A DNA stretch of 30,723 nucleotides from NCBI GenBank assembly GCA_964593925.1, contig CAZQKM010000031.1:1-30723 (forward strand). The letters are read 5' to 3'. Both the position numbers and the translations under genes were made by a program. A model generated the notes under the pieces. The model searched no databases. It was not told where the DNA came from and saw only the letters and a program-made list of their open reading frames with translations. Of this stretch, positions 7,459 through 16,372 are shown piece by piece. This DNA is from Oleidesulfovibrio sp964593925. GTDB taxonomy: Bacteria > Desulfobacterota > Desulfovibrionia > Desulfovibrionales > Desulfovibrionaceae. Position 1 is the first letter of the stretch. Each line of letters begins with the position of its first letter.

Positions 7459-7851
7459 TCAGGCATCTGTTTCCATATATGTCGCAGATTGGGCAGATTT
7501 TTCAGAAACGGTAACACTGTATACCGCCACATTATGTTCTGCCATCAGCGGTTTCATGCGCATGTATATGTATTGTGCCAGATTTTCTGAAGACGGGTTG
7601 CGTATATCAAAGGGGGGCAGGTCATTAAGCACACCATGATCAAGCTGTGCGAGCACAGCCCGAAGGGCCTGCTTTACCACTGAAAAATCCACAAGCAACT
7701 CTGTGTCTGAAGTCAGTTTTCGCCCCTCTACAGTGGCTTCCACAGCAAAGTTGTGGCCATGCAAGGCTTCGCACTTGCCGTTATAGTTGCGCAACGAATG
7801 GGCAGCAGCAAACTCAGAGCGCACGGTGAGGCGCCATTTATCCCTGGTCAT
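7459..7851 (-). CDS. queD: 6-carboxy-5,6,7,8-tetrahydropterin synthase (PTPS family)
   Basis: A 130-residue member of the PTPS/QueD family, which converts 7,8-dihydroneopterin triphosphate to 6-carboxytetrahydropterin in the pathway to preQ0 and queuosine-modified tRNA. Zinc ligands are His18 (EFAAAHSL) and His31/His33 (LHGHNF), and Cys27 is the likely catalytic nucleophile. The C-terminal VSEK glutamate is also as expected. AAGGA lies 10 nt before ATG 7851. Its start overlaps the end of dnaE by 14 nt, indicating coupled translation. queC, queE and queF are not in this window. A pyruvoyl-tetrahydropterin-synthase-like side role cannot be excluded from sequence alone. Confidence 0.92.
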   Translation of the reverse strand: MTRDKWRLTVRSEFAAAHSLRNYNGKCEALHGHNFAVEATVEGRKLTSDTELLVDFSVVKQALRAVLAQLDHGVLNDLPPFDIRNPSSENLAQYIYMRMKPLMAEHNVAVYSVTVSEKSAQSATYMETDA

Positions 7852-10800
7852 GGGCAAGTAATCCTTGTTGTTTCCAATACTGAAAATCGTTCTCAAAAAC
7901 CGGGCCGGGCTGGACGGAAAATTCTGGACCAAGTTGCAGCAGGCAATGGCTTTCATCAATAGTGACCTGTACGTTGACAGGAATGGGGCCTTTGTTTTTG
8001 CGCAGCAGGGCCTTGAAGGTATCAAGGTCTGCCGCATTGAGTCGGGAGAGAGACAGCTCAATGGTGACTGGCTCATCACTTTCGTAACATGCCTTGGCCA
8101 GGGGCATAACAGATTCGGCGATTAGCTTGATCTCTCCGGGCACGTCATCATGCTCTTCTTGCTTGCTTTCTGTATCGTCTTTCTTGTCACTGATTTTTGC
8201 CTCAAGCAGCAGAGGCTGTTCTGTATGCAGCAATTCACGGTAGTCGGCATATGCCTCTGGAAAAAAGACGCATTCTCCAGAAGCGGTAAGATCCTCTATT
8301 TGGCAGAAGGCCATTTTTTTGCCTTTTTTGGTAAGAATCTCTTTGATGGAGGTAACCAGTACGGCAGATTTGAGTGTTTGCTCGGCACTCATTTCCCGGC
8401 ATTCTTCCAGGGGCCTCAAACGCAACCGGAAAAGCTCCTTACGATACGGCTGCAACGGGTGACTACTTAAATAAAATCCAAGTGATTCTTTTTCTTTACG
8501 CAGCTTTTCTTCGTTATCCCACTCCTCCATGTCTTGTTCAGAGCAGGTAAAGCCGATGCCGGGGCATTCTTGAGGTTCTTCGGCCATAACCGAAAACATG
8601 GAAATCTGGTTAGAGGCTTTATCTTTTGCTTTTTTTTGTGCACGAGCAACCACGGTGTCAAGCCCGACAAGCATGCCTTGACGTGAGCAGCCCAGGCAGT
8701 CACAGGCACCACTTTTTATAAGATTTTCCAACACGCGTTTGGTAACCTTGCGCAGGTTGACACGCACGCACAAGTCAAGCAGCGAGGTAAAAGGGCCATT
8801 TTTTTTGCGATCGGTGACTATTTCGCGTATGGCCTCGTCTCCCACATTTTTAATGGCCCCAAGGCCAAAGACAACCTTCCCCTTTAGGACACTGAATTCC
8901 CGCTGCGCAATCTGTACATCGGGCAAACATACTTCGAGCCCCATGTCTTTACAGCATGCCACATACTTGAGCAGTTTTTCCTGATTATTCATTTCTGAGG
9001 TCATGAGCGCGGCCATGAACTCTACAGGATAGTGTACTTTAAGATAGGCTGTGTAGTAGGATATAAGTGCATATGCTGCAGAATGCGACTTGTTGAAGCC
9101 GTATTCCGCAAATTTTTCCATCAGGTCAAATATTTCGCTAGCTGTTGTTTTTGGCACATCATTTTTTTGAGCGCCTTCCAGAAATTTGGCTCGTTCCGCG
9201 GCCATGGCCTCAAGATTTTTTTTACCCATGGCTCGACGTAAAAGGTCAGCACCGCCCAGTGTATAGTTAGCCACGATCTGAGCAATTTGCATGACCTGCT
9301 CTTGGTATACGATGACCCCATAGGTGTCGCGCAGGCAGGATTCTAACGTTTCTAGAGGGTAGACAACGTCTAGCTCACCATGTTTGCGTTTGATGAATTC
9401 TTGCACCATACCCGAGCCAAGCGGACCTGGCCGATATAGCGCAAGCATGGCAATGATGTCGTCAAAGCATGAGGGGCGCAACATGCGCAGGTACTGGCGC
9501 ATACCTGAGCTTTCTACCTGAAAGACGCCGTCTGTTTCACCGCGAGAGTAAAGCTCGTATGTTTCTGGGTCTTCCAGTGAAAGAGTATCCAGGTCTAGCG
9601 GAGTCATACCCTGCATGGCGATAAGGTCCAGTGCATCCTGCACCAGGGTCATGGTACGTAGCCCCAGAAAGTCAAACTTTACAAGGCCGACTTTTTCCAC
9701 AACTTTCATATCAAACTGGGTAACGATACCGCCTTTTTTATCTCGGTACAGGGGCAGGTATTCAAACATGGGCTTGTCGGAGATTACAACCCCTGCGGCA
9801 TGTGTGGACGCATGACGCGAAAGTCCTTCAAGACGCATGGAAATATCGAGCAATTTTCGTGTTTGGGGATCATTGACGTAGAGTTCGCGCAGATCCGGCT
9901 CCATATCCATTGCTTTTTTTATGGTCATATTGAGCTCATCAGGGATGAGCTTGGCTATTTTGGCGCCTTCGTCAAATGAAAGCCCCCGTGCTCGGGCAAC
10001 ATCGCGCACTACGGCTTTGGCTTTCATTTTTCCGAATGTGGTTATTTGGGCCACAGAATCATCACCATATCTGCGCGCTACATATTGGATGACCTCACCG
10101 CGTCGGCGTTCGCAAAAGTCCACATCAATATCAGGCATGGATACGCGTTCACTGTTTAAAAAACGCTCAAACAGCAGGTTGTAGGGAATGGGATCAAGGT
10201 TGGTGATTTTTAGTGCCCAGGCCACAATGGAGCCGGCTGCCGAACCACGGCCAGGTCCCACGGGTATGGCGTTGTCTTTTGCCCAGTTGATAAAATCCTG
10301 TACAATGAGAAAATAGCTGGGAAAGTCCATGGCGCATATGACGTCCAGTTCATTTTCCAGTCGTTGACGGTACACAGATTCATCAATCTGACTACGGTAG
10401 GGTAGGCTTTCGAGGCGTTTTTCCAGCCCTGCACGTGCAAGGTTTCGAAACTCTTCAGCCGGGGTTACGCCCTCGGGCAGATCGTAGTGAGGAAAGAAGT
10501 GCTTGCCAAGTTCAAGCTCAAGATCCACTTGATCTGCAATTTTCAACGTATTGGCAATGGCCTGTGGAACATGGGCAAAGGCTGCTTCCATCTCTTGCGG
10601 GGACTTGTAGTATAGCTCTGTGGTTTCAAAGCGCATGCGCCGGGTATCGTCTACCTTGGCTCCGGTCTGGATACACAGCAGGGTATCATGGGCTTCCACA
10701 TCAGAACTTTCAAGGTAATGGCAGTCGTTGGTGGCAACCAGAGGTAGGTCAGTCAATTGGGCAAGTTCAATGAGTCGTGTATTCAACTCATCCTGTTCTT

Positions 10801-11338
10801 TCAGGCCATTGGACTGCACTTCAAGATAGAATCGGTCAGGATATATGGCTGCATATTCGCGTGCCAGCTGCGCAGCGGGTTCCATGCCCTGATTCAGGAG
10901 TGCCCGTGGAATTTCGCCCGCAAGGCAGGCAGAAAGAGCTATAAGCCCCTCGCTGTATCTTTGCAGCAGTTCCTTGCTGACACGTGGTTTGTAGTGAAAT
11001 CCTTCTGTAAACCCGTGAGTAACCAGCTTGGCAAGGTTGTGGTAACCTGTTTTGTTTTGTGCCAGCAACACAAGGTGGTAACGGGTTTTTGCTGTTGCGC
11101 TTGTTTTATCTGTATGGTCCCCATGGGCGACATAGACCTCGCACCCGATGATGGGCTTCAGGCCCGCTGCCTTTGCTTGTTGATAAAAATTTATCGCACC
11201 GTACATGTTGCCATGGTCTGTGATGGCCACAGCGGGCATGTTGAAATTTTTGGCTTTTGCGCATAGATCGCCCAGACGTATGGCACCGTCCAGTAGGCTG
11301 TATTCGGTATGGCAGTGCAGATGGACAAAAGTAGACAT
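7838..11338 (-). CDS. dnaE: DNA polymerase III alpha subunit
   Basis: A 1166-residue replicative polymerase of the DnaE1 type. It has an N-terminal PHP domain (HLHCHTEYSLLDGAIRL at residues 7-23), the polymerase core with GPGRGSAAGS and the metal-binding PDIDVDFCERRR, then helix-hairpin-helix and OB-fold regions toward the C-terminus (ILTKKGKKMAFCQIEDLT). Length matches the family (about 1150-1170). The protein acts in the replisome with the clamp, clamp loader and a separate proofreading subunit. A promoter is visible upstream but no clear ribosome site precedes ATG 11338. It is first in a three-gene unit with queD and marC, an uncommon pairing for a replication gene. Confidence 0.97.
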   Translation of the reverse strand: MSTFVHLHCHTEYSLLDGAIRLGDLCAKAKNFNMPAVAITDHGNMYGAINFYQQAKAAGLKPIIGCEVYVAHGDHTDKTSATAKTRYHLVLLAQNKTGYHNLAKLVTHGFTEGFHYKPRVSKELLQRYSEGLIALSACLAGEIPRALLNQGMEPAAQLAREYAAIYPDRFYLEVQSNGLKEQDELNTRLIELAQLTDLPLVATNDCHYLESSDVEAHDTLLCIQTGAKVDDTRRMRFETTELYYKSPQEMEAAFAHVPQAIANTLKIADQVDLELELGKHFFPHYDLPEGVTPAEEFRNLARAGLEKRLESLPYRSQIDESVYRQRLENELDVICAMDFPSYFLIVQDFINWAKDNAIPVGPGRGSAAGSIVAWALKITNLDPIPYNLLFERFLNSERVSMPDIDVDFCERRRGEVIQYVARRYGDDSVAQITTFGKMKAKAVVRDVARARGLSFDEGAKIAKLIPDELNMTIKKAMDMEPDLRELYVNDPQTRKLLDISMRLEGLSRHASTHAAGVVISDKPMFEYLPLYRDKKGGIVTQFDMKVVEKVGLVKFDFLGLRTMTLVQDALDLIAMQGMTPLDLDTLSLEDPETYELYSRGETDGVFQVESSGMRQYLRMLRPSCFDDIIAMLALYRPGPLGSGMVQEFIKRKHGELDVVYPLETLESCLRDTYGVIVYQEQVMQIAQIVANYTLGGADLLRRAMGKKNLEAMAAERAKFLEGAQKNDVPKTTASEIFDLMEKFAEYGFNKSHSAAYALISYYTAYLKVHYPVEFMAALMTSEMNNQEKLLKYVACCKDMGLEVCLPDVQIAQREFSVLKGKVVFGLGAIKNVGDEAIREIVTDRKKNGPFTSLLDLCVRVNLRKVTKRVLENLIKSGACDCLGCSRQGMLVGLDTVVARAQKKAKDKASNQISMFSVMAEEPQECPGIGFTCSEQDMEEWDNEEKLRKEKESLGFYLSSHPLQPYRKELFRLRLRPLEECREMSAEQTLKSAVLVTSIKEILTKKGKKMAFCQIEDLTASGECVFFPEAYADYRELLHTEQPLLLEAKISDKKDDTESKQEEHDDVPGEIKLIAESVMPLAKACYESDEPVTIELSLSRLNAADLDTFKALLRKNKGPIPVNVQVTIDESHCLLQLGPEFSVQPGPVFENDFQYWKQQGLLAHDQG

Positions 11339-11382
11339 GATGCTTATGTATGAGGCTTGAATGTTAAGAAGAAGAATTATTT

Positions 11383-11411
11383 AGTATAGCAAAAAAAAGA
11401 AAACAGCTCAA
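11383..11411 (-). promoter_or_regulatory. sigma-70-type promoter of dnaE-queD-marC
   Basis: On the minus strand, TTGAGC (11411-11406) and TATACT (11388-11383) are separated by exactly 17 nt, the spacer being a T-rich tract. Transcription would start near 11376, giving a leader of about 38 nt before dnaE. Both hexamers are close to consensus and no other good pair is seen. Confidence 0.72.
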
Positions 11412-11568
11412 TTGTGTAAAATATCCAAATACCTAGTATGTTGCGGGGGTTGGGCTGCTGTACACAATTATTTTTGTCCTGAAAGGGGCTGCCCGGCTGT
11501 TTAAGCGGGCGGTACATGGACATGGGTAAGGCAGTCCGGCTGCACTGCGGCAAGGATGAGGCAGGCTC

Positions 11569-11922
11569 ATGAGCAAGATGTCAATGGCTGAAATATTTTT
11601 ATCCAGGTTGTCTGGCGTGTTTTGTATTGCATGGGCGGTGGCCATGCTTGCGGGAATGGTATGGGGTATCCCTGCATGGGCCCAGCAAGCCGTTGCCCCC
11701 ACAGAAGTACCTGGGGGCTGGAAACGGTCCTTGGATCTATTTTTACAAACAAAAATAGGACAGTACATTCTGATTGCTGTGTTCTTTTTTGTAATCATCG
11801 GCTACTTGCGCCTGCTTTTTGGTCCCAAGGGATTTTTGCGCGAAAAAGAGTGGGATGAGCAAGCCCCAAACGATCCCCCGACAAAGCGCACTGGAGCGTC
11901 TTTACACCGTGACCACGACTAA
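11569..11922 (+). CDS. small membrane protein, unknown function
   Basis: A 117-residue hypothetical protein. A hydrophobic N-terminus (residues 14-36) followed by AWA-QQ at 38/39 suggests a cleavable signal peptide. A second hydrophobic segment spans about residues 65-84 (QYILIAVFFFVIIGYLRLLF), followed by a polar tail rich in Asp, Pro, Arg and His. It is probably an inner-membrane protein with its C-terminus in the cytoplasm. GAGG with AAGGATG upstream serves as ribosome site for ATG 11569. Its last 68 nt overlap the start of the HD-domain gene in another frame. I recognise no family. Confidence 0.65.
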   Translation: MSKMSMAEIFLSRLSGVFCIAWAVAMLAGMVWGIPAWAQQAVAPTEVPGGWKRSLDLFLQTKIGQYILIAVFFFVIIGYLRLLFGPKGFLREKEWDEQAPNDPPTKRTGASLHRDHD

Positions 11923-12784
11923 AGGGCAGGTAGGTGGCAATGGCAGTCCTATTCCGTTGCCCCAAGCGTTGTCGGTAACGGATATAGACGGCCATGTGGC
12001 GTGGTTTGAGCAGTACACAGCCCGATATTTGGAGCACTGTGCCGTTGACAAAAATCCGATACAGCTCAAGGTGGACCACTCGTTGCGAGTGCTTGCCAAT
12101 GCAACGTATCTTCTTGAGTCGGTATCATCATGGCAGTTGTTGGAAAAATCCTGTGTGATGGGTAGCGAGCGGGAGACAGTATACCGGAGTACGCTACTTG
12201 CGGCCTTGTATCACGATATAGGACGATTTGAGCAGTACCTGCAGCATGGTACCTTTAATGATAGAATTTCGGTAAACCACGGCATATGGGGCACACGCAT
12301 ACTGCGTATGTTATGTGTGCTGGATAATGAACCTGACATAGTGCGCAAGCAGGTTTTGCCGGCAGTTGCCATGCATAACAGGATGTACCTGCCATGTGGT
12401 CTTTCTGGCGAATTGCGGTTTGTAAGCCATGTGCTGAGGGAGTCGGACAAGTTGGATATCATGTCCACGGTGGCAGACTATTTACGCCCTGGTGGTCTCA
12501 GAAATGATGTTGTTACCCTGGACTTGGAAGACAGCCCTACCATGTGGACAGAGAGCGTCGCCCGGTCCGTACTGTTTGGAAATTCCATCTGCTACACTGA
12601 TATGCGTTATCTGAATGACTTCATTCTTTTGCTTTGTTCATGGGTACTTGGATTGCGTTTTGCTGCAAGTCGCGTACTTGTTGCAAAGCAGGGTGCCATG
12701 GGCACGCTGGTGAAGCTTCTGCCCGCAAAAAGTAAAACGCTTGCACTTGTACGTAACAAAATTATGGATCATATCACGATATGA
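11855..12784 (+). CDS. HD-domain phosphohydrolase-like protein
   Basis: A 309-residue cytoplasmic protein with an HD-superfamily metal-binding set: His75 (VDHSLRVLANA), His120-Asp121 (ALYHDIGRFEQY), His142 (SVNHGIWGTRIL) and a later Asp near LRESDKLDIM. Such proteins hydrolyse phosphomonoesters, nucleotides or cyclic dinucleotides; the substrate here cannot be told, and there is no GYP motif of c-di-GMP hydrolases. The start is uncertain. ATG 11855 has AAAGAG just upstream but overlaps the preceding gene by 68 nt; ATG 11819 and GTG 11909 are alternatives, and the conserved part begins near residue 45. Its stop overlaps the following methyltransferase start as ATGA, so the two are translationally coupled. 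Confidence 0.8.
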   Translation: MSKPQTIPRQSALERLYTVTTTKGQVGGNGSPIPLPQALSVTDIDGHVAWFEQYTARYLEHCAVDKNPIQLKVDHSLRVLANATYLLESVSSWQLLEKSCVMGSERETVYRSTLLAALYHDIGRFEQYLQHGTFNDRISVNHGIWGTRILRMLCVLDNEPDIVRKQVLPAVAMHNRMYLPCGLSGELRFVSHVLRESDKLDIMSTVADYLRPGGLRNDVVTLDLEDSPTMWTESVARSVLFGNSICYTDMRYLNDFILLLCSWVLGLRFAASRVLVAKQGAMGTLVKLLPAKSKTLALVRNKIMDHITI

Positions 12785-13431
12785 GGGCGCCACAAGAGTC
12801 CTATACGGCTGTTGCTCCGTACTATGACATGTTGTTGAATCCTGTACTCGATACTGTTCGTCGGATTGTTTCGGGTCAGTTGGAGTTATTGCAGCCACAT
12901 AGCGTGTTGGATGTATGCTGTGGTACCGCACGCCAGGCAGTATTTTTACCTTTGTCGGCAGGCTGTTATACTGGTGTGGACCGTTGTTTTGCCATGTTAC
13001 GGCAGGGGGGTAAGACGCTGGCAGCAGACTCTGACGTGGCTCGGACAGAACAGAGGCTGCATACGAGTTTGATACATGCCGATGGCGTACGTCTGCCTTT
13101 TGGTTCAGGAACTTTTGATGTGGCGATTATCGCGTTTGCCTTGCATGAAAAGCCGTATGACGAGGCATGTGCCGTTGTCCATGAGGCCCTGCGGGTGGCC
13201 ACAAAAATGCTTGTTGTGGATTATGCTATGCCAGAGCGGAATCTTGCATATCCGGGTACCTGGCTGATGCATATACCCGAAAGGTTGGCGGGTAGGCTAC
13301 ACTATGCATATTTTCGACAGTTCATGCGTGCGGGGGGCCTACAGGGGTTTGCGCACAGCCTGCACCTGCGTGAGATTGAGCGACGCTCCCTTTGGGGCGG
13401 CGGGGCAGCAGTGGCATTATATAGCTTGTAA
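12781..13431 (+). CDS. class I SAM-dependent methyltransferase
   Basis: A 216-residue methyltransferase. Motif I VLDVCCGTA (residues 42-50) binds S-adenosylmethionine, although it has C-C-G-T where E/D-x-G-x-G-x-G is commonest. GVDRCFAML (64-73) gives the acidic residue for the ribose, ADGVRLPFGSGTFDVAI (100-116) covers motifs II-IV, and ALHEKP follows. The pattern is of the UbiE/Methyltransf_11 type, which acts on small molecules such as quinones or lipids, but the substrate is unknown. Start ATG 12781 overlaps the HD gene's TGA by four bases, implying translational coupling and a shared function with it. Confidence 0.85.
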   Translation: MRAPQESYTAVAPYYDMLLNPVLDTVRRIVSGQLELLQPHSVLDVCCGTARQAVFLPLSAGCYTGVDRCFAMLRQGGKTLAADSDVARTEQRLHTSLIHADGVRLPFGSGTFDVAIIAFALHEKPYDEACAVVHEALRVATKMLVVDYAMPERNLAYPGTWLMHIPERLAGRLHYAYFRQFMRAGGLQGFAHSLHLREIERRSLWGGGAAVALYSL

Positions 13432-13445
13432 GTAAAGCCAGGGAA

Positions 13446-13467
13446 GCTCTGCAAAGCCAAGTAGAGC
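13446..13467 (+). terminator. possible weak terminator after the methyltransferase
   Basis: GCTCTGC (13446-13452) pairs with GTAGAGC (13461-13467) in a 7-bp stem with one G-T pair and an 8-nt loop. Only a poor T-tract (GGTTTGTC) follows. It lies between the convergent methyltransferase and HAD genes, where a terminator is expected. Confidence 0.3.
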
Positions 13468-13581
13468 GGTTTGTCATAGAGCGCATGCTTTTTTATAGCC
13501 CTGTGGCAGTATGGTTAGCCTTTTTATATGGCAGGTGGGGGGGCACGCCAGCATCTGGCCATTGGCACGCGTTGCTGCTGG

Positions 13582-14259
13582 TTAGCCATTGGGTAGGCGA
13601 TGCCGTATATGCTGCATGAGTTGAGACAAGTTTTCCACTACATACTGTGCACCTGCATTGTGCAGGGTCCTCCGGTCTGCTTCACCAGTGGTAACCCCGG
13701 CAGTGCTAGTACCAGCTTGTATGCCCATAACAATATCCATGGGGTGATCGCCAACCATGAGGGCATTCGTCGGAGTATGCCCACACAGGGTAAGGGCGTG
13801 TAGCAAATGCCGGGGGTCGGGCTTGACCTCTTGTATGTCGTCACGGCTTACAACCGTTGTACACAAGCTATAGGCATCAGGCAAAAGTGTAAGCACTCCC
13901 TCCTTGCAGTTTCTTGTGACAATACAGGTAGGTATCCCGCGAGCTTTTAGTTCATGAAGCACCGTAGGCGCATCTTGAAACATGTGTCCCCGGCGTGCGG
14001 CTTCTACCTCGATATCCACGATGGTCTGCATGGCTTCGGCCTGCAATTGGCGGGCTTGTTCCGGTGTTTTTTTCGCCAACTGGTGTTGCACATGTTCCAG
14101 CCATTCCAAGATATATCGTCCCTCTTCTGCAGGGGGAGACATATAGCGTGACACAACGCGGCGGATCTGGTGACGCATGTGTATAAAGTCAAGCTGCGAG
14201 TTTGCCAGTGTGCCGTCAAAGTCAAAAGCCACAGCTCGGATGTATTGTTGGGTGGGCAT
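13582..14259 (-). CDS. HAD-superfamily phosphatase (phosphoglycolate-phosphatase-like)
   Basis: A 225-residue haloacid-dehalogenase hydrolase. Motif I DFDGTLAN at 13-20 has nucleophile Asp13 and acid/base Asp15, motif II is IVTRN, motif III is the lysine in EVKPDPRHL, and motif IV is GDHPMDIVMG. The helical cap between motifs I and II is of subfamily I. It resembles phosphoglycolate phosphatases and pyrophosphatase-like enzymes, but specificity cannot be read from the sequence. Family length is usual. It is 46 nt downstream of the DUF3179 gene on the same strand and may share its transcript. It is convergent with the methyltransferase. Confidence 0.88.
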   Translation of the reverse strand: MPTQQYIRAVAFDFDGTLANSQLDFIHMRHQIRRVVSRYMSPPAEEGRYILEWLEHVQHQLAKKTPEQARQLQAEAMQTIVDIEVEAARRGHMFQDAPTVLHELKARGIPTCIVTRNCKEGVLTLLPDAYSLCTTVVSRDDIQEVKPDPRHLLHALTLCGHTPTNALMVGDHPMDIVMGIQAGTSTAGVTTGEADRRTLHNAGAQYVVENLSQLMQHIRHRLPNG

Positions 14260-14305
14260 AAAAAATCATCATCTGCCGAGTGATATCACACCGTAGGCAA
14301 GGGGA

Positions 14306-15487
14306 TTAAAAGATATTGGCTTCAGAAGGAATGATGGCAGTTTTAGGGTAAAATGCCACCCAAGCAAACCACATAACTTCGATGTTGGGGATGCGTGTCA
14401 ACTGCTGATCACGCAGACTGCCAAACAGGCTTTTACCCTCTGCATTCCATTCCGACTGTGTTTCTCTGTCTGTCAGCGTGTCGTTGCGCATGAAAAATGA
14501 CAGGGTGTTGCCCTCGACGAGGCGGGAAAATATGCGTATGGCATCCAGCTCTTTATCATACACTGCCACCATGGGGGTAGGACCCATGGCAAAATTGACG
14601 GCTCCCTCCTCTTTGACCTTGGCCTTGTGTATAGCTACGCTCTGCGCGTGGATCTTGATGCCGAGTATGGGTTCTTTGGCTGCAAGGCGTGTGTCTCTAT
14701 GTATGACCGGAAAGGTAAGGGAGTTGTTGTGATAGTAACTGCCTGCATCCCGGTATGAACCATACGGATCTTTGCCATATGTGCGCCTGTACCCGGTGGC
14801 CCGTGAAAGGACCAAGGCGTTGGGCCAGCGTTTTGCCGCACGCTGCCATGTGGTCCATAGTACGGGCAGGGGTGACAGGCTGGTATTTTCCAGCATTCCT
14901 TCAATGGCCTTGCCCGTAATCTGTGGCCATAGGCTGTGTGTTGCTCTGTCATAAAGTATGGTGTTTGCATTAAGCAGGGTGCCTTTGACGCCAAAAATGG
15001 GAGTAAACCTGCCAGCCTGCCGACTATAGGCCGCAACAGATCCGGCAAGGGGGCTATACGTCAGCATGATGGGCTTGTCGTCCGGCGTGTTTTCGTTAAG
15101 CACTTCGTGCCAGACCATGAGATACTGTGGATAGATGCGTACCTCTTGGGGGAGTTCAAGCACAAAAACTGGTTCGTCATGGGCGAGGCTCAAGGCTGCG
15201 TCGGAAACTGCGACATACTTCGGAGAGAGCAGTGCGGGGATATTGTCTCGATCAATGCCGGTTTGTATGATAGCATCGACCAAGGCTTTATTGTTTTCTG
15301 CATGGGCAACACTGGGTGTATTCCCTGATATCGCTCCCAGAAGAAAAATCAAAAGCCATAGATATGATAGACGTCCAGACTGTATGAAAGTTTGCAAAAA
15401 AGATATCCCCTCCATGCAACGACGGTGTATTGAGATATGCAGAGTGCTTCCGTCTTGTAGCATTGTGTGCGGATAATAAACATGCAT
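14306..15487 (-). CDS. exported DUF3179-domain protein
   Basis: A 393-residue protein of the DUF3179 family, whose function is unknown. Family features include FGVKGTLLNANTILYDRATHSLWPQ and LPVLWTTWQRAAKRWPNALVLS, then a YGKDPYGSY segment in the C-terminal half. A hydrophobic segment (LSYLWLLIFLLGAISG) ends in SVAHA, a signal-peptidase-I-like site, so the mature domain should be periplasmic. The start is debatable. ATG 15487 has AAGGA 10 nt upstream but leaves a long N-terminal region; ATG 15415 gives a normal signal peptide but lacks a ribosome site. The open frame extends to 15628 without support. Confidence 0.85.
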   Translation of the reverse strand: MHVYYPHTMLQDGSTLHISIHRRCMEGISFLQTFIQSGRLSYLWLLIFLLGAISGNTPSVAHAENNKALVDAIIQTGIDRDNIPALLSPKYVAVSDAALSLAHDEPVFVLELPQEVRIYPQYLMVWHEVLNENTPDDKPIMLTYSPLAGSVAAYSRQAGRFTPIFGVKGTLLNANTILYDRATHSLWPQITGKAIEGMLENTSLSPLPVLWTTWQRAAKRWPNALVLSRATGYRRTYGKDPYGSYRDAGSYYHNNSLTFPVIHRDTRLAAKEPILGIKIHAQSVAIHKAKVKEEGAVNFAMGPTPMVAVYDKELDAIRIFSRLVEGNTLSFFMRNDTLTDRETQSEWNAEGKSLFGSLRDQQLTRIPNIEVMWFAWVAFYPKTAIIPSEANIF

Positions 15488-16372
15488 GTGCTGTGTATCC
15501 TTGCATGAGGGTATAATGTTTTTGATGTATGAATACATGGTTTTGTACGAGTATATGATATCCATTGCTCTGTTTATATATTTTTTATTCAATATTTTGC
15601 ATGCATAAAAATTATCATTATACAACATGATTTATGATGCGTTGCAGGAATGATGTTGTGAAATTGTTATTCATATAGCATTTTTGCAAGTACAATATTT
15701 TTCATTATAAATACTGCATAATTTGCATGACAGTTAAACTGTATGTAGATAGCATTAAAAAAAGTTTTACTATGGTATTCTGTATGACAGAGTAAAGGAA
15801 TTTGCATAAGCTGAAAGTGTTGTATGATTCTCTGCATATGATGCCATCATGTACTCATGGGTATCATTTTTTTATTGCTTCATCTACTTATTGGTATTCG
15901 TTTTATTGCCAATATTTTGTCCATAATTTTTTTTGTTTGCCTACGTATATTAAGAATTCAATCACGTTGAAGAGTTGTATTTATCTTTGGGATACGCAGT
16001 TTCTCAGCTATAAAATTGCGGTGTACAACTGGCCAGTTGCTGGCAGGTATAATTTAGTAAAGTAGCCATTAGCGAGGATATGGCAACACAGTTTGTGTAT
16101 ATCGTTGTACCCAATGTGTAGTTTTGCTGTCATTTTGAGGAGTCGAATAGCCCTTGCCAGCAGATAATCCCATGGAGATAGTGCCGCTGTATGGCCTGTG
16201 ACGATTTCGAGAGAATGTTGTCTCCATGTCCATAAGTTACAGGTTTTATATTTGGCCTGCCTGGGTACTATGACGAACAGCACCATTGCAAATCATACAA
16301 GGTTTTTTATTGTATGCGAAAAAGAGGACAGGCATTTACAGAGGCTAGGAGCAGAGGGGGCGCAGGTGCTGC
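15488..16372. other. AT-rich gene-free block with two palindromes
   Basis: Base composition is visibly more AT-rich than the flanking genes. Open frames on both strands lack ribosome sites and protein-like composition. It includes the probable promoter region for the DUF3179 gene, a palindrome ACAGTT-A-AACTGT (15730-15742), and a perfect 14-bp palindrome CAACTGGCCAGTTG (16026-16039) followed by TATAAT at 16048-16053. No gene on the plus strand begins convincingly after that motif. Confidence 0.5.
16026..16053 (+). promoter_or_regulatory. palindrome next to a TATAAT box, orphan promoter-like site
   Basis: A perfect 14-bp palindrome at 16026-16039 lies 8 nt before a TATAAT hexamer at 16048-16053. 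No good -35 hexamer is present and no gene follows on this strand, only a 13-codon frame starting at 16080. A regulator-bound start for a small RNA is possible but unproven. Confidence 0.25.

Noticed and set aside
13562..13573. TGGCACGCGTTGC as a sigma-54 promoter on the plus strand
   Set aside because: The spacing between GG and GC is two bases too short and no plus-strand gene follows; it lies at the 3' end of the HAD gene.
16080..16121. 13-codon frame MATQFVYIVVPNV after GAGGAT, resembling the first residues of EttA
   Set aside because: The ribosome site is only 2 nt from the ATG, and the downstream frames do not resume any ABC-ATPase motif, so it is not a convincing leader peptide or pseudogene.
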